Below, in pieces: positions 44,844 through 55,624 of a stretch of 64,000 nucleotides of DNA (its first letter is position 1; every line of letters begins with the position of its first letter). Origin of the DNA: Siphonodentalium dalli (taxonomy: Eukaryota; Mollusca; Scaphopoda; Gadilida; Siphonodentaliidae); assembly GCA_032622095.1 (NCBI GenBank), contig CP136063.1, forward strand, positions 122,904,723-122,968,722. Reading direction: 5' to 3'. Under the pieces are notes generated by a model. It was given only the letters and a program-made list of their open reading frames with translations, was not told where the DNA came from and did not search any database. The position numbers were made by a program, and so were the translations under genes.

Positions 44844-45266
44844 TTAACCCTTTACCCAACAGAAGGGCCCTGTGCCAATGCATTCTCTTATATATACGAG
44901 TCGACCATAGGTCGCCTCGTATATATAAGAGAATGCATTGGCTTAACATATTAAAAATGATAAAATTGTCAAAGAATGTAGAAAAATATTATAAAAATTG
45001 TTAAAAAATGTAAAAAAAAATTATAAAATTGTTAAAGAATGTAGGCCAATGCATTCTCTTATATATGCGAGGCGATCTATGGTCGACTCGCATATATAAG
45101 AGAATGCATTGGCACAGGGCATAACTGTAACCATCACAATGTGGTCAATGAACCGGTTCCAATGATATCCATATTTGTATGGTGTTATTGAGACAGACCG
45201 AAGATATTTTAGTCTGTTGAAGCTTTATTTGGGCGTTTTTGGCCGTTTTGTTGGGTAAAGGGTTAA
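44844..45266. mobile_element. TTAA twin-hairpin element, copy 7 (423 bp)
   Basis: Complete; the spacer is expanded as in copy 4. Ends TTAACCCTTTACCCAACAGA and TTTTGTTGGGTAAAGGGTTAA-type. Confidence 0.9.
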
Positions 45267-45489
45267 TAGTACATATATGATGTGGTTGTCTAACTTGCAA
45301 AGTTACATTGTGACAAGATATATACATGGGTTTTCTGACACCGTGTAAGATTTGTGTCACTAAGTTTTTAATTTCTCTTTTATATCTATTATAACTAGAG
45401 TATTCAAATTGGGAGAAGTCACTTCTCCCTGTTAGATTTCGTAGGGAGAAATGGATGGTTATCAAGGGGAAGTCATACAGACTCAAGTT

Positions 45490-45744
45490 CAAGCCTTGAA
45501 ATAGGGTGTCTGTCATTTGCGGAATGAGGTCCCCAGAGGGTGAATTTAGTGATGCTACCCCCGCATAGTGGGCTAGCATCACCAAATTCACCCTCTGGGG
45601 ACCTCATTCTGCTTACACCTCAGCAGAATGAGGTCCCCAGAGGGTGAATTTGGTGATGCTAGCCCGCTATGCGGGGTAGCGTCACTAAATTCACCCTCTG
45701 GGGACCTCATTCTGCAAATGACAGACACCCTATTTCAAGGCTTG
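45490..45744. mobile_element. hAT-like hairpin MITE, copy 5, tandem hairpins (255 bp)
   Basis: An exact 8-bp duplication CTCAAGTT (45482-45489, 45745-45752). Ends CAAGCCTTGAAATAGGGTGT and perfect inverse. Two consecutive hairpins joined by TTCTGCTTACACCTCAGCAG, the best-preserved copy here. Confidence 0.92.
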
Positions 45745-45974
45745 CTCAAGTTCAATTTACTCTCTAACATCACTTTTTTGTGATTCAATTTTGTATTATG
45801 CAATACAAGAGCCCATTTATGTTACCATTATATAAATGATTAAGATCACCATTTTAGTCAGTAAATATACTTAAAATATGCTGTTGGGACACACATGTAT
45901 GCATACTGGTATATGAGAAAGAAGTCACTTCTCCCTAGGACATTATTAGGGAGAAGTCGCATGTTTTAAGAAGA

Positions 45975-47668
45975 TGTCTCCCAAGTCACCCTCTAGGCTG
46001 GTCCTCTCCCAAGTCACCCTCTAGGCTGGTCCTCTCCCAATTCACCCTCAAGGCTGGTCCTCTTCCAAGTTGCTTTCTCTCCTAAGTTGGCCTCTATAGT
46101 CTGATCCTCTCCCAAGTCGCCCTCTATGCTGGTCCTCTCTCAAGTCACCCTCTAGTCTGGTCCTCTACCAAGTCACACATGAGACTGGTCCTCTACCAAG
46201 TCACCCTCTAGTCTGGTCCTCTCTCATGTCACCCTCTTGTCTGATCCTCTCCTGTCACCCTCTAGGCTGGTCCTCTCTCAAGTCACCCTCTAGTCTGGTC
46301 CTCTCCCATCACCCTCTAGTCTGGTCCTCTCCCAAGTCACACTCGAGGCTGGTCCTATCCCAAGACACCCTCTAGGCTGGTCCTCTTCCAAGTTGCTTTC
46401 TCTCCTAAGTTGCCCTCTAGTCTGATCCTCTCCCAAGTCGCCCTCTAGGATGGTCCTATCTCAAGTCACCCTCTAGTCTGGTCCTCTACCAAGTCACCCT
46501 CTAGGCTGGTCCTCTACCAAGTCACCCTCTAGGCTGGTCCTCTCTCAAGTCACCCTCTAGTCTGGTCCTCTCCTGTTACCCTCTAGGCTGGTCCTCTCCC
46601 AAGTCACACTCGAGGCTGGTCCTATCCCAAGTCACCCTCTAGGCTGGTCCTCTCTCAAGTCACCCTCTAGTCTGGTCCTCTCCCGTCACCCTCTAGGCTG
46701 GTCCTCTCTCAAGTCACACTCGAGGCTGGTCCTCTCTCAAGTCACCCTCTAGTCTGGTCCTCTCCTGTCACCCTCTAGTCTGGTCCTCTACCAAGTCACA
46801 CATGAGACTGGTCCTCTACCAAGTCACCCTCTAGTCTGGTCCTCTCTCATGTCACCCTCTAGTCTGGTCCTCTCCTGTCACCCTCTAGGCTGGTCCTCTC
46901 TCAAGTCACCCTCTAGTCTGGTCCTCTCCCATCACCCTCTAGGCTGGTCCTCTCCCAAGTCACACTCGAGGCTGGTCCTATCCCAAGACACCCTCTAGGC
47001 TGGTCCTCTTCCAAGTTGCTCTCTCTCCTAAGTTGCCCTCTAGTCTGATCCTCTCCCAAGTCGCCCTCTAGGCTGGTCCTCTCCCAAGTCACCCTCTAGT
47101 CTGGTCCTCTACCAAGTCACCCTCTAGGCTGGTCCTCTCTCAAGTCACCCTCTAGTCTGGTCCTCTCCTGTCACCCTCTAGGCTGGTCCTCTCTCAAGTC
47201 ACCCTCTAGTCTGGTCCTCTCCCAAGTCACACTCGAGGCTGGTCCTATCCCAAGTCACCCTCTAGGCTGGTCCTCTCTCAAGTCACCCTCTAGTCTGGTC
47301 CTCTCCCGTCAGCCTCTAGACTGTCCTCTCTCAAGTCACCCTCTAGTCTGGTCCTCTCCCATCACCCTCTAGTCTGGTCCTCTCCCATCACCATCTAGAC
47401 TGGTCCTATCCCATCACCCTCTAGACTGGTCCTATCCCATCACCCTCTATACTGGTCCTCTCCCATCACCCTATAGACTGGTCCTCTCCCATCACCCTCT
47501 AGACTGGTCCTATCCCACCACCCTCTAGTCTGGTCCTCTCCCATCACCCTCTAGTCTGGTCCTCTCCCATCACCCTCTAGACTGGTCCTATCCCATCACC
47601 CTCTAGACTGGTCCTATCCCATCCCATCACCCTCTAGACTGGTCCTATCCCAAGTCTAGACTGGTCCC
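45975..47668 (+). repeat. 28-bp minisatellite array (about 60 units)
   Basis: Unit CAAGTCACCCTCTAGGCTGG plus TCCTCTCC, with 25-26-bp variants lacking AAG towards the right. A distinct variant block, CTTCCAAGTTGCTTTCTCTC, occurs near 46062, 46386 and 47006, implying a higher-order period of roughly 310-320 bp. No gene. Confidence 0.92.
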
Positions 47669-48084
47669 TGGTATACAATATTTATATCAGCATTTCTGGT
47701 ATGAGGTTTAGGTGACAAAATGAATTGGCTATATAGGGTAGTATTTTCAAATCTGACTGGAGTTGTGTTACTAGATAAAAATTTGATTCAACAATACAGC
47801 TATTAACAGTATCTTTTGAACTGATGTGTAGATGGCATGTCAATTGTAGGATATTACAATAACGAGGTCAAGCAAAACCAAGTTCTAGCTAGATTTAAAG
47901 TGCATCAAGATATTTGATATGCTGGTTGACAGATATTATCCTACCGACCTTCCCTGATTTGAGATAAGGACCCCCCCCCTCCCCCCCAGATTATTGTGGA
48001 AAATTATCGCAATATTAGGGGTTTATTTGGGAATTTTTCATCAGTTTATAGCAACATATTTAAAAAAAAAAAATTGCAATGCCA

Positions 48085-48376
48085 TTAACCCTTTCTGTAC
48101 TAAATGGATTCTCCCATTCAGTTACAAAAGTATACATTGGAATGGTTTATTATTCATTTGGAGGGATGCCTCAAATTTTGGTAAATCCCAATGTCAATGC
48201 ATTCTCTTATATATGCAAGTCTCCTATAGGGAGCCTCGCATATACAAGAGAATACCTTGGCCTTACAATATTTATCTTGACCAGTGCATTCTCTTGTATA
48301 TGCGAGTCTCCAAAAGGGAGCCTCGCATAAATAAGAGAATGCACTGGCACAGGATCTCCAATCATGAAAGGGTTAA
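48085..48376. mobile_element. TTAA element with two worn hairpins (TTAACCCTTTC ends)
   Basis: TTAACCCTTTCTGTACTAAA to ATGAAAGGGTTAA. The hairpins carry TCTCC-AT/AA-GGGAGCC tips instead of the CGACC tips of the main family. 292 bp. Confidence 0.75.
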
Positions 48377-48671
48377 TGATCTATGAGCAGCCGACAGCCA
48401 GACAAAATGATAATACAAGTGCAAAAGTAATCATATTCATTGGTGGGAAATGTTTAGATAATAAGTTCAACAAACAACCTTTGGTTCCTAAGGGAACGAC
48501 ATGTACTTGTTTATGAGTATTTACAGTTAGTATAGGGTTAATAAGGGAACTATTCGTCAATGAGTATTTAACATAGAATGGGTTAATTAATGCTGTCAGT
48601 AAGGAAATAAAACTAATTTGCTGAATTTGCACACACATGTACTATTCCATAATCAGCTGATCACTTCCAAT

Positions 48672-48776
48672 GAGAGCTTTCCGATGAATGGCAACAAGCC
48701 ATATTTCCGACTAAATCCTGAAAAGTTACCCATAATTCTGCTGTGATTAAGGAGTCGATTACTTAGAGCATTACTG
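48672..48776. mobile_element. Half of a CAGTAATG palindromic MITE
   Basis: Only the right arm (GAGAGCTTTCCGATGAATGG ... GAGCATTACTG|TA) is present. Confidence 0.75.
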
Positions 48777-48959
48777 TATATAAGAGAATGCACTTGTACA
48801 GGATCTTTAATGCTGCTCCAGCACGGCTCCCATCATGAGAGGGTTACCAAAGCTGCATTGTGCCCCCTATAGCCCCTTGGAGGTCAAGATATGCAGCTGC
48901 CCCTCTGCCTCCTTTATCCAGCACCCTTGCCAACACTTTGTGAATATTTTTGATGACAA

Positions 48960-49129
48960 TTTAAGTACAAAATGAAGTGTTATCGAAATACACACATGTA
49001 GTATACCAGTATATGAAGGTTAGGAGTTTTGCTTCAAAAGTGAATTGTTTACTTCCCAGCAGTAAAGTTTTACACACAGTACATTTTCCACTTGAAGAAT
49101 CAAGATTACAACATGCTGCACTATACCTA
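48960..49129. repeat. Local duplicate C (pairs with 50100-50390)
   Basis: GAAATACACACATGTAGTAT, GTATATGAAG and CTGCACTATACC recur in order about 1.15 kb downstream. Continues at 49383-49460 after the MITE at 49130-49380. Confidence 0.7.
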
Positions 49130-49380
49130 CAGCAATGCCCTAAATAATGGACTCCTTAACCACAGCAGAATTATGGGTAATTTTTCAGGATTTAGTCGGA
49201 AATATGGCTTGTTGCCATTCATCGGAAAGCTCTCAGTGAATATGGCTTGTTGCCATTTATCGGAAAGCTCTCAGTGAGAGCTTTCCGATGAATGGCAACA
49301 AGCCATATTTCCGACTAAATCCTGAAAAATTATCCATAATTCTGCTGTGGTTAAGGAGTCGATTACTTAGGGCATTACCG
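49130..49380. mobile_element. CAGTAATG palindromic MITE, copy 4 (251 bp)
   Basis: TA|CAGCAATGCCC ... GGGCATTACCG|TA. Inserted into local duplicate C; the second duplicate lacks it, giving an empty-site comparison. Confidence 0.88.
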
Positions 49381-49677
49381 TAAGCTTATAAATTTATATA
49401 TTAATATGGCAGTGCTGTCTAATTCACAGTCAAGCTCATGGCTATTACTGGATCCTTATGGTTAATGATAATCTTGTCCTCAGGACAGTGTCAGGACTGC
49501 AAGTCACTAAGGGCACGGGAATATGAAAAATAATTTAAAAAAAGAAAATAACACGATTTTTAGTCATAAGTTTTAAAGCATTAAAGCAGAAAAGTTAATT
49601 TTGTGTGTGTCACTCAACAGCATTTTGAAGCACATTGAAGAATTTATAAAACTCATATGCTATCATAATGATATGAT

Positions 49678-50074
49678 CGATGTGGTAGCCCAGTGGGTAG
49701 ATTGTCGGACTTGTAATGGTGTTAATGCACCGGCGTGAGTTCGCGCCTCGCTCAGTGGACTATTGTGTCCACAACAGTGGCTTGGCCGAATTGAGCGGTG
49801 TGCTATATATAGCCACAAGCTGTTTCAAATCTCGCGCCAGGTTGTGAGCCTTGGGCAAGGTCGCTTGTACTGTGCTCGCTTCGTCGTACCAAGACGAGAA
49901 ATAGGTACCTGGTTGTTGGGAATCCGTAAGCCGCTCTGGTGAAGCACCTGTAAAATGGCAGCAGGCACAAGACTGGGCATTGCTCATAAAAAACAGCTGG
50001 GGTAATAATGTGAGCGCTTAGAGCTACACCAGGGATTAAGCGCTATATAAATGATATACATTATTATTATTATA
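49678..50074 (+). mobile_element. tRNA-derived SINE with L2-like tail
   Basis: The head GTGGTAGCCCAGTGGGTAGA matches a pol III A box (TAGCCCAGTGG), with a B-box-like GAGTTCGCGCC about 45 bp on. The tail AAGCGCTATATAAATGATAT and (ATT)n resemble the 3' end shared by L2-clade LINEs and many SINEs. Body about 395 bp, plus orientation; no clear TSD. Confidence 0.8.
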
Positions 50075-50099
50075 GAACAGTAGTCAGGGAAATACCCCC

Positions 50100-50395
50100 C
50101 CCCCCCTTCACTACAAAATGAAGTGTTTAAAGCTGTTTATATTGAAATACACACATGTCATATACTGGTATATGAAGCATTTGGAGTTTAGCTAACACTG
50201 AATTATTTACTACCCAGAGTACAACTGCGTATATTTTACACTTGAAGAATTAAGCTTACAACAGGCTGCACTATACCTCAAGCTTATAAATATATTAATA
50301 CCGCAGTGCGGTTTAATTCAGTCAAGGCTGGCAGCTATTACTGGTTTGGTTTGAGCGTTCATGGTTACAGAATAATCTTATGCTAATGTTGTGAT
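50100..50395. repeat. Local duplicate C' (no MITE)
   Basis: Runs through CTGCACTATACCTCAAGCTT without the palindromic MITE carried by the other copy. Confidence 0.7.
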
Positions 50396-50721
50396 CTAAC
50401 TTGGAATTTCCTGAGTTTATATATTGGCACAATAGTGTCAGTGTTTACATTTGAGTGTGCACTAATTATAGATTTTTTCCACCGATCGAAGGCCGTCCAC
50501 ATCGCACAGCGACAGTGTCGATTGGATAGATCTCCCATCTCTATGTTAATGTTCTCGTACTCTGGGATTTTCTTTATTGTTGGATTTTTCAGTGAAGTAT
50601 TTAAAGAAGACCAAACTTGGATTAGACTTTGTAATTGTTTATGGATATTAGCATATGGCTTGTGATCAGAGGACTATCTGAGGTAATCTATAAGAGAATA
50701 CTCATCTTATACTCTGTAGTA

Positions 50722-50912
50722 CAGTAATGCCCTAATTAATCAACTCCTTAACCACAGCAGAATTATGGGTAACTTTTCAGGATTTGGTCGGAAATATGGC
50801 TCTCCCCGAGAGCTTTCCAATGAATAGCAAGAAGCCATATTTCCGACTAAATCCTGAAAAGTTACCCATAATTCTGCTGTGGTTAAGGAGTCGATTACTT
50901 AGGGCATTACTG
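50722..50912. mobile_element. CAGTAATG palindromic MITE, copy 5 (191 bp)
   Basis: TA|CAGTAATGCCCTAATTAATC ... GGGCATTACTG|TA. The central loop has an asymmetric deletion. Confidence 0.87.
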
Positions 50913-50953
50913 TACATCTACTAATATCTGCATCTAAATTTCACCTCACATCC

Positions 50954-51319
50954 TTAAAGTGATGTGAAACACTCCGGTTGGGTGACCAAATAGAAATGGA
51001 TGATAATCTTGCTCAAAGTACTTATTTTTATGAATATTAATCCAAATTTTCAGTACACACACCATCATTCTTATATATTAATTAAATGCAATGACTCTCG
51101 ATGGCAAAATCATTTACGTTAGTTTATCGCCGATTGTTGCGTCCAGAATCGGGATGTAAATATTTACAATTATGCGTAGTTCAGATAATGATATCTATGG
51201 AGTGGTATGGTCAATTTCTTTGAGATTTTCGGCGATGTTAGTAGAATGCTACAATCCCAACGCCTGAGTACTAACTTATCAGTTTCACACACCCGAACAA
51301 GTCCATAATATGTCTTTAA
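50954..51319 (+). mobile_element. TTAA-bounded 370-bp MITE, copy 3
   Basis: TTAAAGTGATGTGAAACACT to CATAATATGTCTTTAA. Keeps more CpGs than copy 2. Confidence 0.85.
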
Positions 51320-51439
51320 TCAATGAGTGTTATTTAGGGGTGAATGATTGAAAGAAAGACCCTATTTCTTTGTTTCCAGTTATTAAAATTTAAAGTCTAT
51401 CAAGAAACCAGCCTAGATGTTTCAAATTAGGAGAAGTCA

Positions 51440-51560
51440 GAAGTCAGCCAGACAGTGAATTTAGTGATGCAAGCGGGCTATGGGGGATAACGTCACTAAA
51501 TTCACCCTCTGGGGACCTCATTCTGCAAATGACAGGCACACTAAACTCAGGCCCAGCAAC
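51440..51560. mobile_element. hAT-like hairpin MITE fragment
   Basis: GTGAATTTAGTGATGC ... TCTGGGGACCTCATTCTGCA then GCACACTAAACTCAGGC. The left end is damaged. Confidence 0.65.
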
Positions 51561-51742
51561 ACTATCTTCTATGTTCACTGTCTATATATGTTTGGCAGGG
51601 GGAAAACGCCTTAAGCCATTTTTTTCGCCATTTGACAAGCTATTTTAGCCATTTCTATTTATTTTTTGCATTTGGCTAAAATGGCTAACGGTAGCGCGAA
51701 CACTGGGGGTGGGACACCAAACCCAAGTCTGGACATAGTATG

Positions 51743-52066
51743 GCTGATGGGGTCATTGTTACAAGGCATCGATCACATTCGTAGCCAGCTTTTTAAATTG
51801 ATCACAAATGTAGCCGGCTTTTCTATGGCGATCACATTTGTAGCCACCTAAGTTGATAAGTTGATAAACGAAGTCATTTCTGGAGCATCACGTCGACATT
51901 TTAGTCATGAACGCGATGACATCATATTTCGCGCCATAGAAAGCATGGAACTAGAAAAGCTGGCTACGAATGTGATCGCCAGTGAAAAGCTCAGGCTACA
52001 TTTGTGATCGATTTAAAAAGCTGGCTACGAATGTGACCGGAGCCTTGTGACAATGACCCCATCGGC
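51743..52066. mobile_element. Mutator-like MITE with 9-bp TSD (324 bp)
   Basis: An exact 9-bp duplication CATAGTATG at 51734-51742 and 52067-52075. Inverted ends GCTGATGGGGTCATTGTTAC / inverse extend with mismatches for ~75 bp (GTAGCCAGCTTTTTAAAT and complement). A 9-bp duplication and long inverted repeats are typical of Mutator-like elements. The 61-codon frame over its left end is not a gene. Confidence 0.8.
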
Positions 52067-52117
52067 CATAGTATGTCTGACATTTGGACCTAGGGGGAAA
52101 CACCAACACTAAGTCTG

Positions 52118-53140
52118 GATATAGTATGTCTGACATTCATAGAATGAGGACCCCAGAGGGTGAATTTATAGCGATGCTATCCCGCACAGTAGGCTAGCAT
52201 CACCAAATTCACACTCTGGAAACCTCAATTTCTGGGACAATTACTACACACAATAGATAAACTTGCATTAGTCATATTAAACAAGGTCCCCTAATCACGC
52301 CTAATCAGATGACGAAAAGATTCAGAATATTATTGTTGTATGCCAAATATTGCCACTGACTATACTGTGTCCACATCCGTATCACCCATATTGATAAATT
52401 GTAAATAAAAAACAAGAGATTACCTGTATATATGTGGTCAAGTGAATTGCACTGATATGGGAGACCTAGGATCTGATTGAAGTTCCCCAGTGAATGAATG
52501 AATTATTCAATGAAGTTTGATGTTCACCCATTAGTCACCTCGATTATGCATTTTATCGTCTGCAAATTAGGGGATATAGTAAAACTGAACAGAAGGGAAA
52601 AAGTAACTGAAACCAATGTTAGTTTGAGACTATAGATACTTCCCAGAAGATGAGGCCTAAACAGGATGAGGTCCCCAGAGTGTGAATTTGCTGAGGCTAG
52701 CCTGCTGTGCAGGGTAGCATTCAGGGGCGCCGGAAGAGGGGAGGCAGAGGGGGCAGCTGACCCCCCTGCCCTTGACCAAGGGGGGCGAGCGGGGGCAGGA
52801 CTTGCCCTTTTTCTGGAGACAGAAAATGCTTTTTGTGTGTTTAATCTCGTGTTTTTATAGCAAAATGTGACTTTTTTGGTCCAAATACCACCAATTTCAC
52901 AAGGAATATTAATTTTTTGTCAATTTTATCACAAAACGGACATAAAACCGACAAATACCATTAAAATAGGGATTTTTTCCACAAAGAATTTATGGATATT
53001 TTCCCGAGTTTGCGGAGAAAATGCCCTTTTTTGCGGAAAAGTGCCCTTTTTGTAGGCTCTGCCCCCCCTGCCCTTGGATGCTTCCGGCGCCCCTGGTAGC
53101 ATTAATAAATTCTGCAACTGTCAGCTAGACACACTATATC
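52118..53140. mobile_element. Large hAT-like hairpin element with a nested hAT MITE
   Basis: The left end AAGTCTGGATATAGTATGTC leads into the GAATGAGG/GGGTGAATT core; the right end is near AGACACACTATATCCCAG. The middle (about 52440-52700) matches the middles at 54.1 and 6.4 kb. Interrupted by 52722-53095. Confidence 0.65.
52722..53095. mobile_element. hAT MITE with 8-bp TSD (374 bp)
   Basis: An exact duplication GTAGCATT at 52714-52721 and 53096-53103. Ends CAGGGGCGCCGGAAG and perfect inverse CTTCCGGCGCCCCTG, then GC-rich subterminal CCCCCCTGCCCTTG on both sides. The interior is AT-rich and non-coding. Same family as 30634-30772. Confidence 0.92.
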
Positions 53141-53149
53141 CCAGCTGAA

Positions 53150-53930
53150 AGGAGACTGTTACTAATGTTAATTAGGTATTTTGTATGTGTATTAGATAAG
53201 GGCAAGTGGGGCTGTAGATATGCCACAAATCTCTACTTTAGCTAGGCTTGTAGAGATCATATTCCACCAGTACATAACCTGGGAACTTTTTGATGTGCTG
53301 ACCCATTCTGACAGGCAACTTTATAACATTGAACAAATGAGACAGAGAATATATTTCTTCGTTAACACTTATTCCTCAATAATCTACTTTAAGCTGGGGT
53401 GATCCCAGCTTGATATGGCATGCTATTTTGCTACATTTGTGAGCCAATTTCGCAATAAACGTTGAATTTAATCACCCAGGAGAAATTCCATAATTGTAAG
53501 CGACGCAAAGCAAAATCGCCCGCAAACTCACTTAAATCGTGAAATTTTGATTTGGGACCTTATTAAGGAACATGTAATAACTAAGAAATATATTACCTGC
53601 GTTATCTTTTCGAGTTTACAAGGTTCCCTGTCAAAACTTCAAAAAGGTATTGTACTGGTGGATTTTGATCGCCACAGGCTTTAGTCAGAGTAGAGATTCA
53701 TGGCATGATCTGGGTTGACTCCCCTTTCTGTACTTGTCTGTATTTATAATAGTAAAGGGATAGGCTTGTGACATTAAATTCCCAACAACTGTGATCAAAC
53801 TGTAACTCTCTAAATAATTTAAATTTACTGTCAGTTCATGGGCAAACGTAGCACACAGTATGATATGATGAGAAGCATCCTTGCTGCTTGTTGTGCAGCG
53901 AAACTATCACTATGAATCACTACTTCAAAG
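53150..53930. other. No gene seen
   Basis: Unique-looking AT-rich sequence. A 60-codon frame at 53220 has no supporting context. Confidence 0.35.
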
Positions 53931-53937
53931 GCATCTC

Positions 53938-54381
53938 TAAGCCTGCATATAGTGTGTCTGTCATTTGCAGAATGAGATCCCCAGAGGTTGAATTTAGTGA
54001 TGCTATCCTGCACAGCGGGCTAGCATCACAAAATTCACCCTCTGAGGACCTGATTCTGCTTAGGACTCATCTTCTGGGAAGTATCTACAGTCTCAAATTA
54101 AAATTGTTTTAAAAGTGTTTTCCTTCTGGGAAGTTTCTATATCCCCTAATTTGCAGAAGATAAAATGCATAATCGAGGTGACTAATGGGTTGAACATCAC
54201 CAACTTCAACTGGGGAACTTCAATCTGATCCTATGTCTCCCATAGCAGATGAGGCCTAAGCAGAATGAGGTTCCCATAGGGTGAATTTGGTGATGCTAAC
54301 CCACTGTGTATGATAATGTCACTAAATTCACCCTCTGGAGACCTCATTCTGCAAATGACAGACACACTATTTGCAGGCTTG
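53938..54381. mobile_element. hAT-like hairpin MITE, long form (444 bp)
   Basis: AAGCCTGCATATAGTGTGTC ... inverse end GCAAATAGTGTGTCTGTCAT. A hairpin at each end with a ~180-bp middle (CTTCTGGGAAGTTTCTATAT, GCATAATCGAGGTGACTAAT). Flanking 8-mers agree at 6 of 8. Confidence 0.8.
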
Positions 54382-54565
54382 CACATCTCTTTGCTTTGCA
54401 TAATTATACTCAATGGGCTATAAGTGCTTGTAATTGCAAGTTGAAGGGGTAATTATGTAATCCTGGAAGCAGTACAGTTAATTCCCATGTCCCACCCTCA
54501 GTGAGTCATGACGCCTTCTAGTTAACTGATTTACCTATTAACCCTTCATGATGTGAGCAGTACAG

Positions 54566-54645
54566 TTAACCCTTTACCCAACAGAACAGCCCTGTGCCAA
54601 TGCATTCTCTTACATATGCGAGGCGACCTATGGTCTATGGTATTG
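54566..54645. mobile_element. Truncated TTAA twin-hairpin element
   Basis: TTAACCCTTTACCCAACAGA then half of the first hairpin, ending at a T run. Confidence 0.75.
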
Positions 54646-54682
54646 TTTTTTTTTTTTGGGGTTGAATTATTTTTGGGTATGC

Positions 54683-55335
54683 TTAAAGGGGTACTGTACA
54701 CAAAGATAGGAGATTTTTTTATTTACTCCCATTGAAATAACTTTCAAGTTAGATTGTGTTCGTGTTATATGAGTTTCATATAAACCTAATTTAGCGAAGA
54801 AAATATTGATCTTGGAAACAAAAATATTACGATTTCAAACTACGCGCCATGTTTTTGACCTTCACCGGAGAAGACGCAGGTCGCAGGAAGAACCGGAAGT
54901 TCATTGCTCACAGCTTCGATTGATGCATTCAATCTCTTCCATCGAACAATCTCACTCCCTATAAAATACTTGACGCTTTATGACTCTTGTTTCTTTCTCC
55001 TTTTTTCCGAATCGGTTATAACGGGCCTTCTCTTTTGCAGGTAACATGTTTTGTTTGCAACTCAATAATGTTCGCGAACGGCCGTCGATAAAAGACACGC
55101 AACATATGCGATTTCAAGAACGGTAACTCGTAATGGCATAATTCTCCATTTTATGACTCCAGCCATAAATGAATTTATATTAAATAATTCAATTTTACTT
55201 TTACGATAGCCTGTTAACCGGAACGTTTTCAGTAGATATCGTCGACTCAAATTAGTTATTTTATAATATAATATCCATATTAGATCGCTATTGTCACCGG
55301 GAATTTATTGAAATTGGGGTACAGTACCCCTTTAA
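54683..55335. mobile_element. 653-bp TTAA-bounded element, AAAGGGGTACTGTAC ends
   Basis: TTAAAGGGGTACTGTAC at the left and GTACAGTACCCCTTTAA at the right are exact inverses, and the inverse symmetry extends to GC and part of ATGC outside TTAA. The interior (CGCAGGTCGCAGGAAGAACC, 54880) is unique here. Non-coding; superfamily unknown. Confidence 0.7.
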
Positions 55336-55479
55336 GCATGCTATAGCGAATTTAAAATCAAACTGGATAAGTCCTTAGGGGAATGTTATAACTCAAAACT
55401 ATCACCAAGTATTCATAGTAATAATTTTGATGCCCATGAAAAAAGATTCCCTGGCACTAAACATACAAAATAAGCCTGG

Positions 55480-55620
55480 CACTGAAAGAGTTAAATATTC
55501 GAGTCTGCCATAGGGAGCCTGCATATATAAGAGAATGCACTGGCTTACAAGGGAAATATTGATAGGCCAATGTATTCTCCCAATGGGAGACTCACATATA
55601 TAAGAGAATTATGAATTTTA
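55480..55620. mobile_element. Decayed TTAA hairpin element
   Basis: CTGGCACTGAAAGAGTTAAA, then GCATATATAAGAGAATGCAC and GGCCAATGTATTCTCCCAAT: hairpin-family remains. Confidence 0.5.
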
Positions 55621-55624
55621 TCTT

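Noticed and set aside
46000-47668. CRISPR-like regular repeats
   Set aside because: Units are contiguous without spacers and sit in a eukaryotic context; it is a minisatellite.
48079-48386. Overlapping frames with repeated CILLYMRV / AFSYICES peptides
   Set aside because: These peptides are translations of the palindromic hairpin and appear wherever the hairpin occurs.
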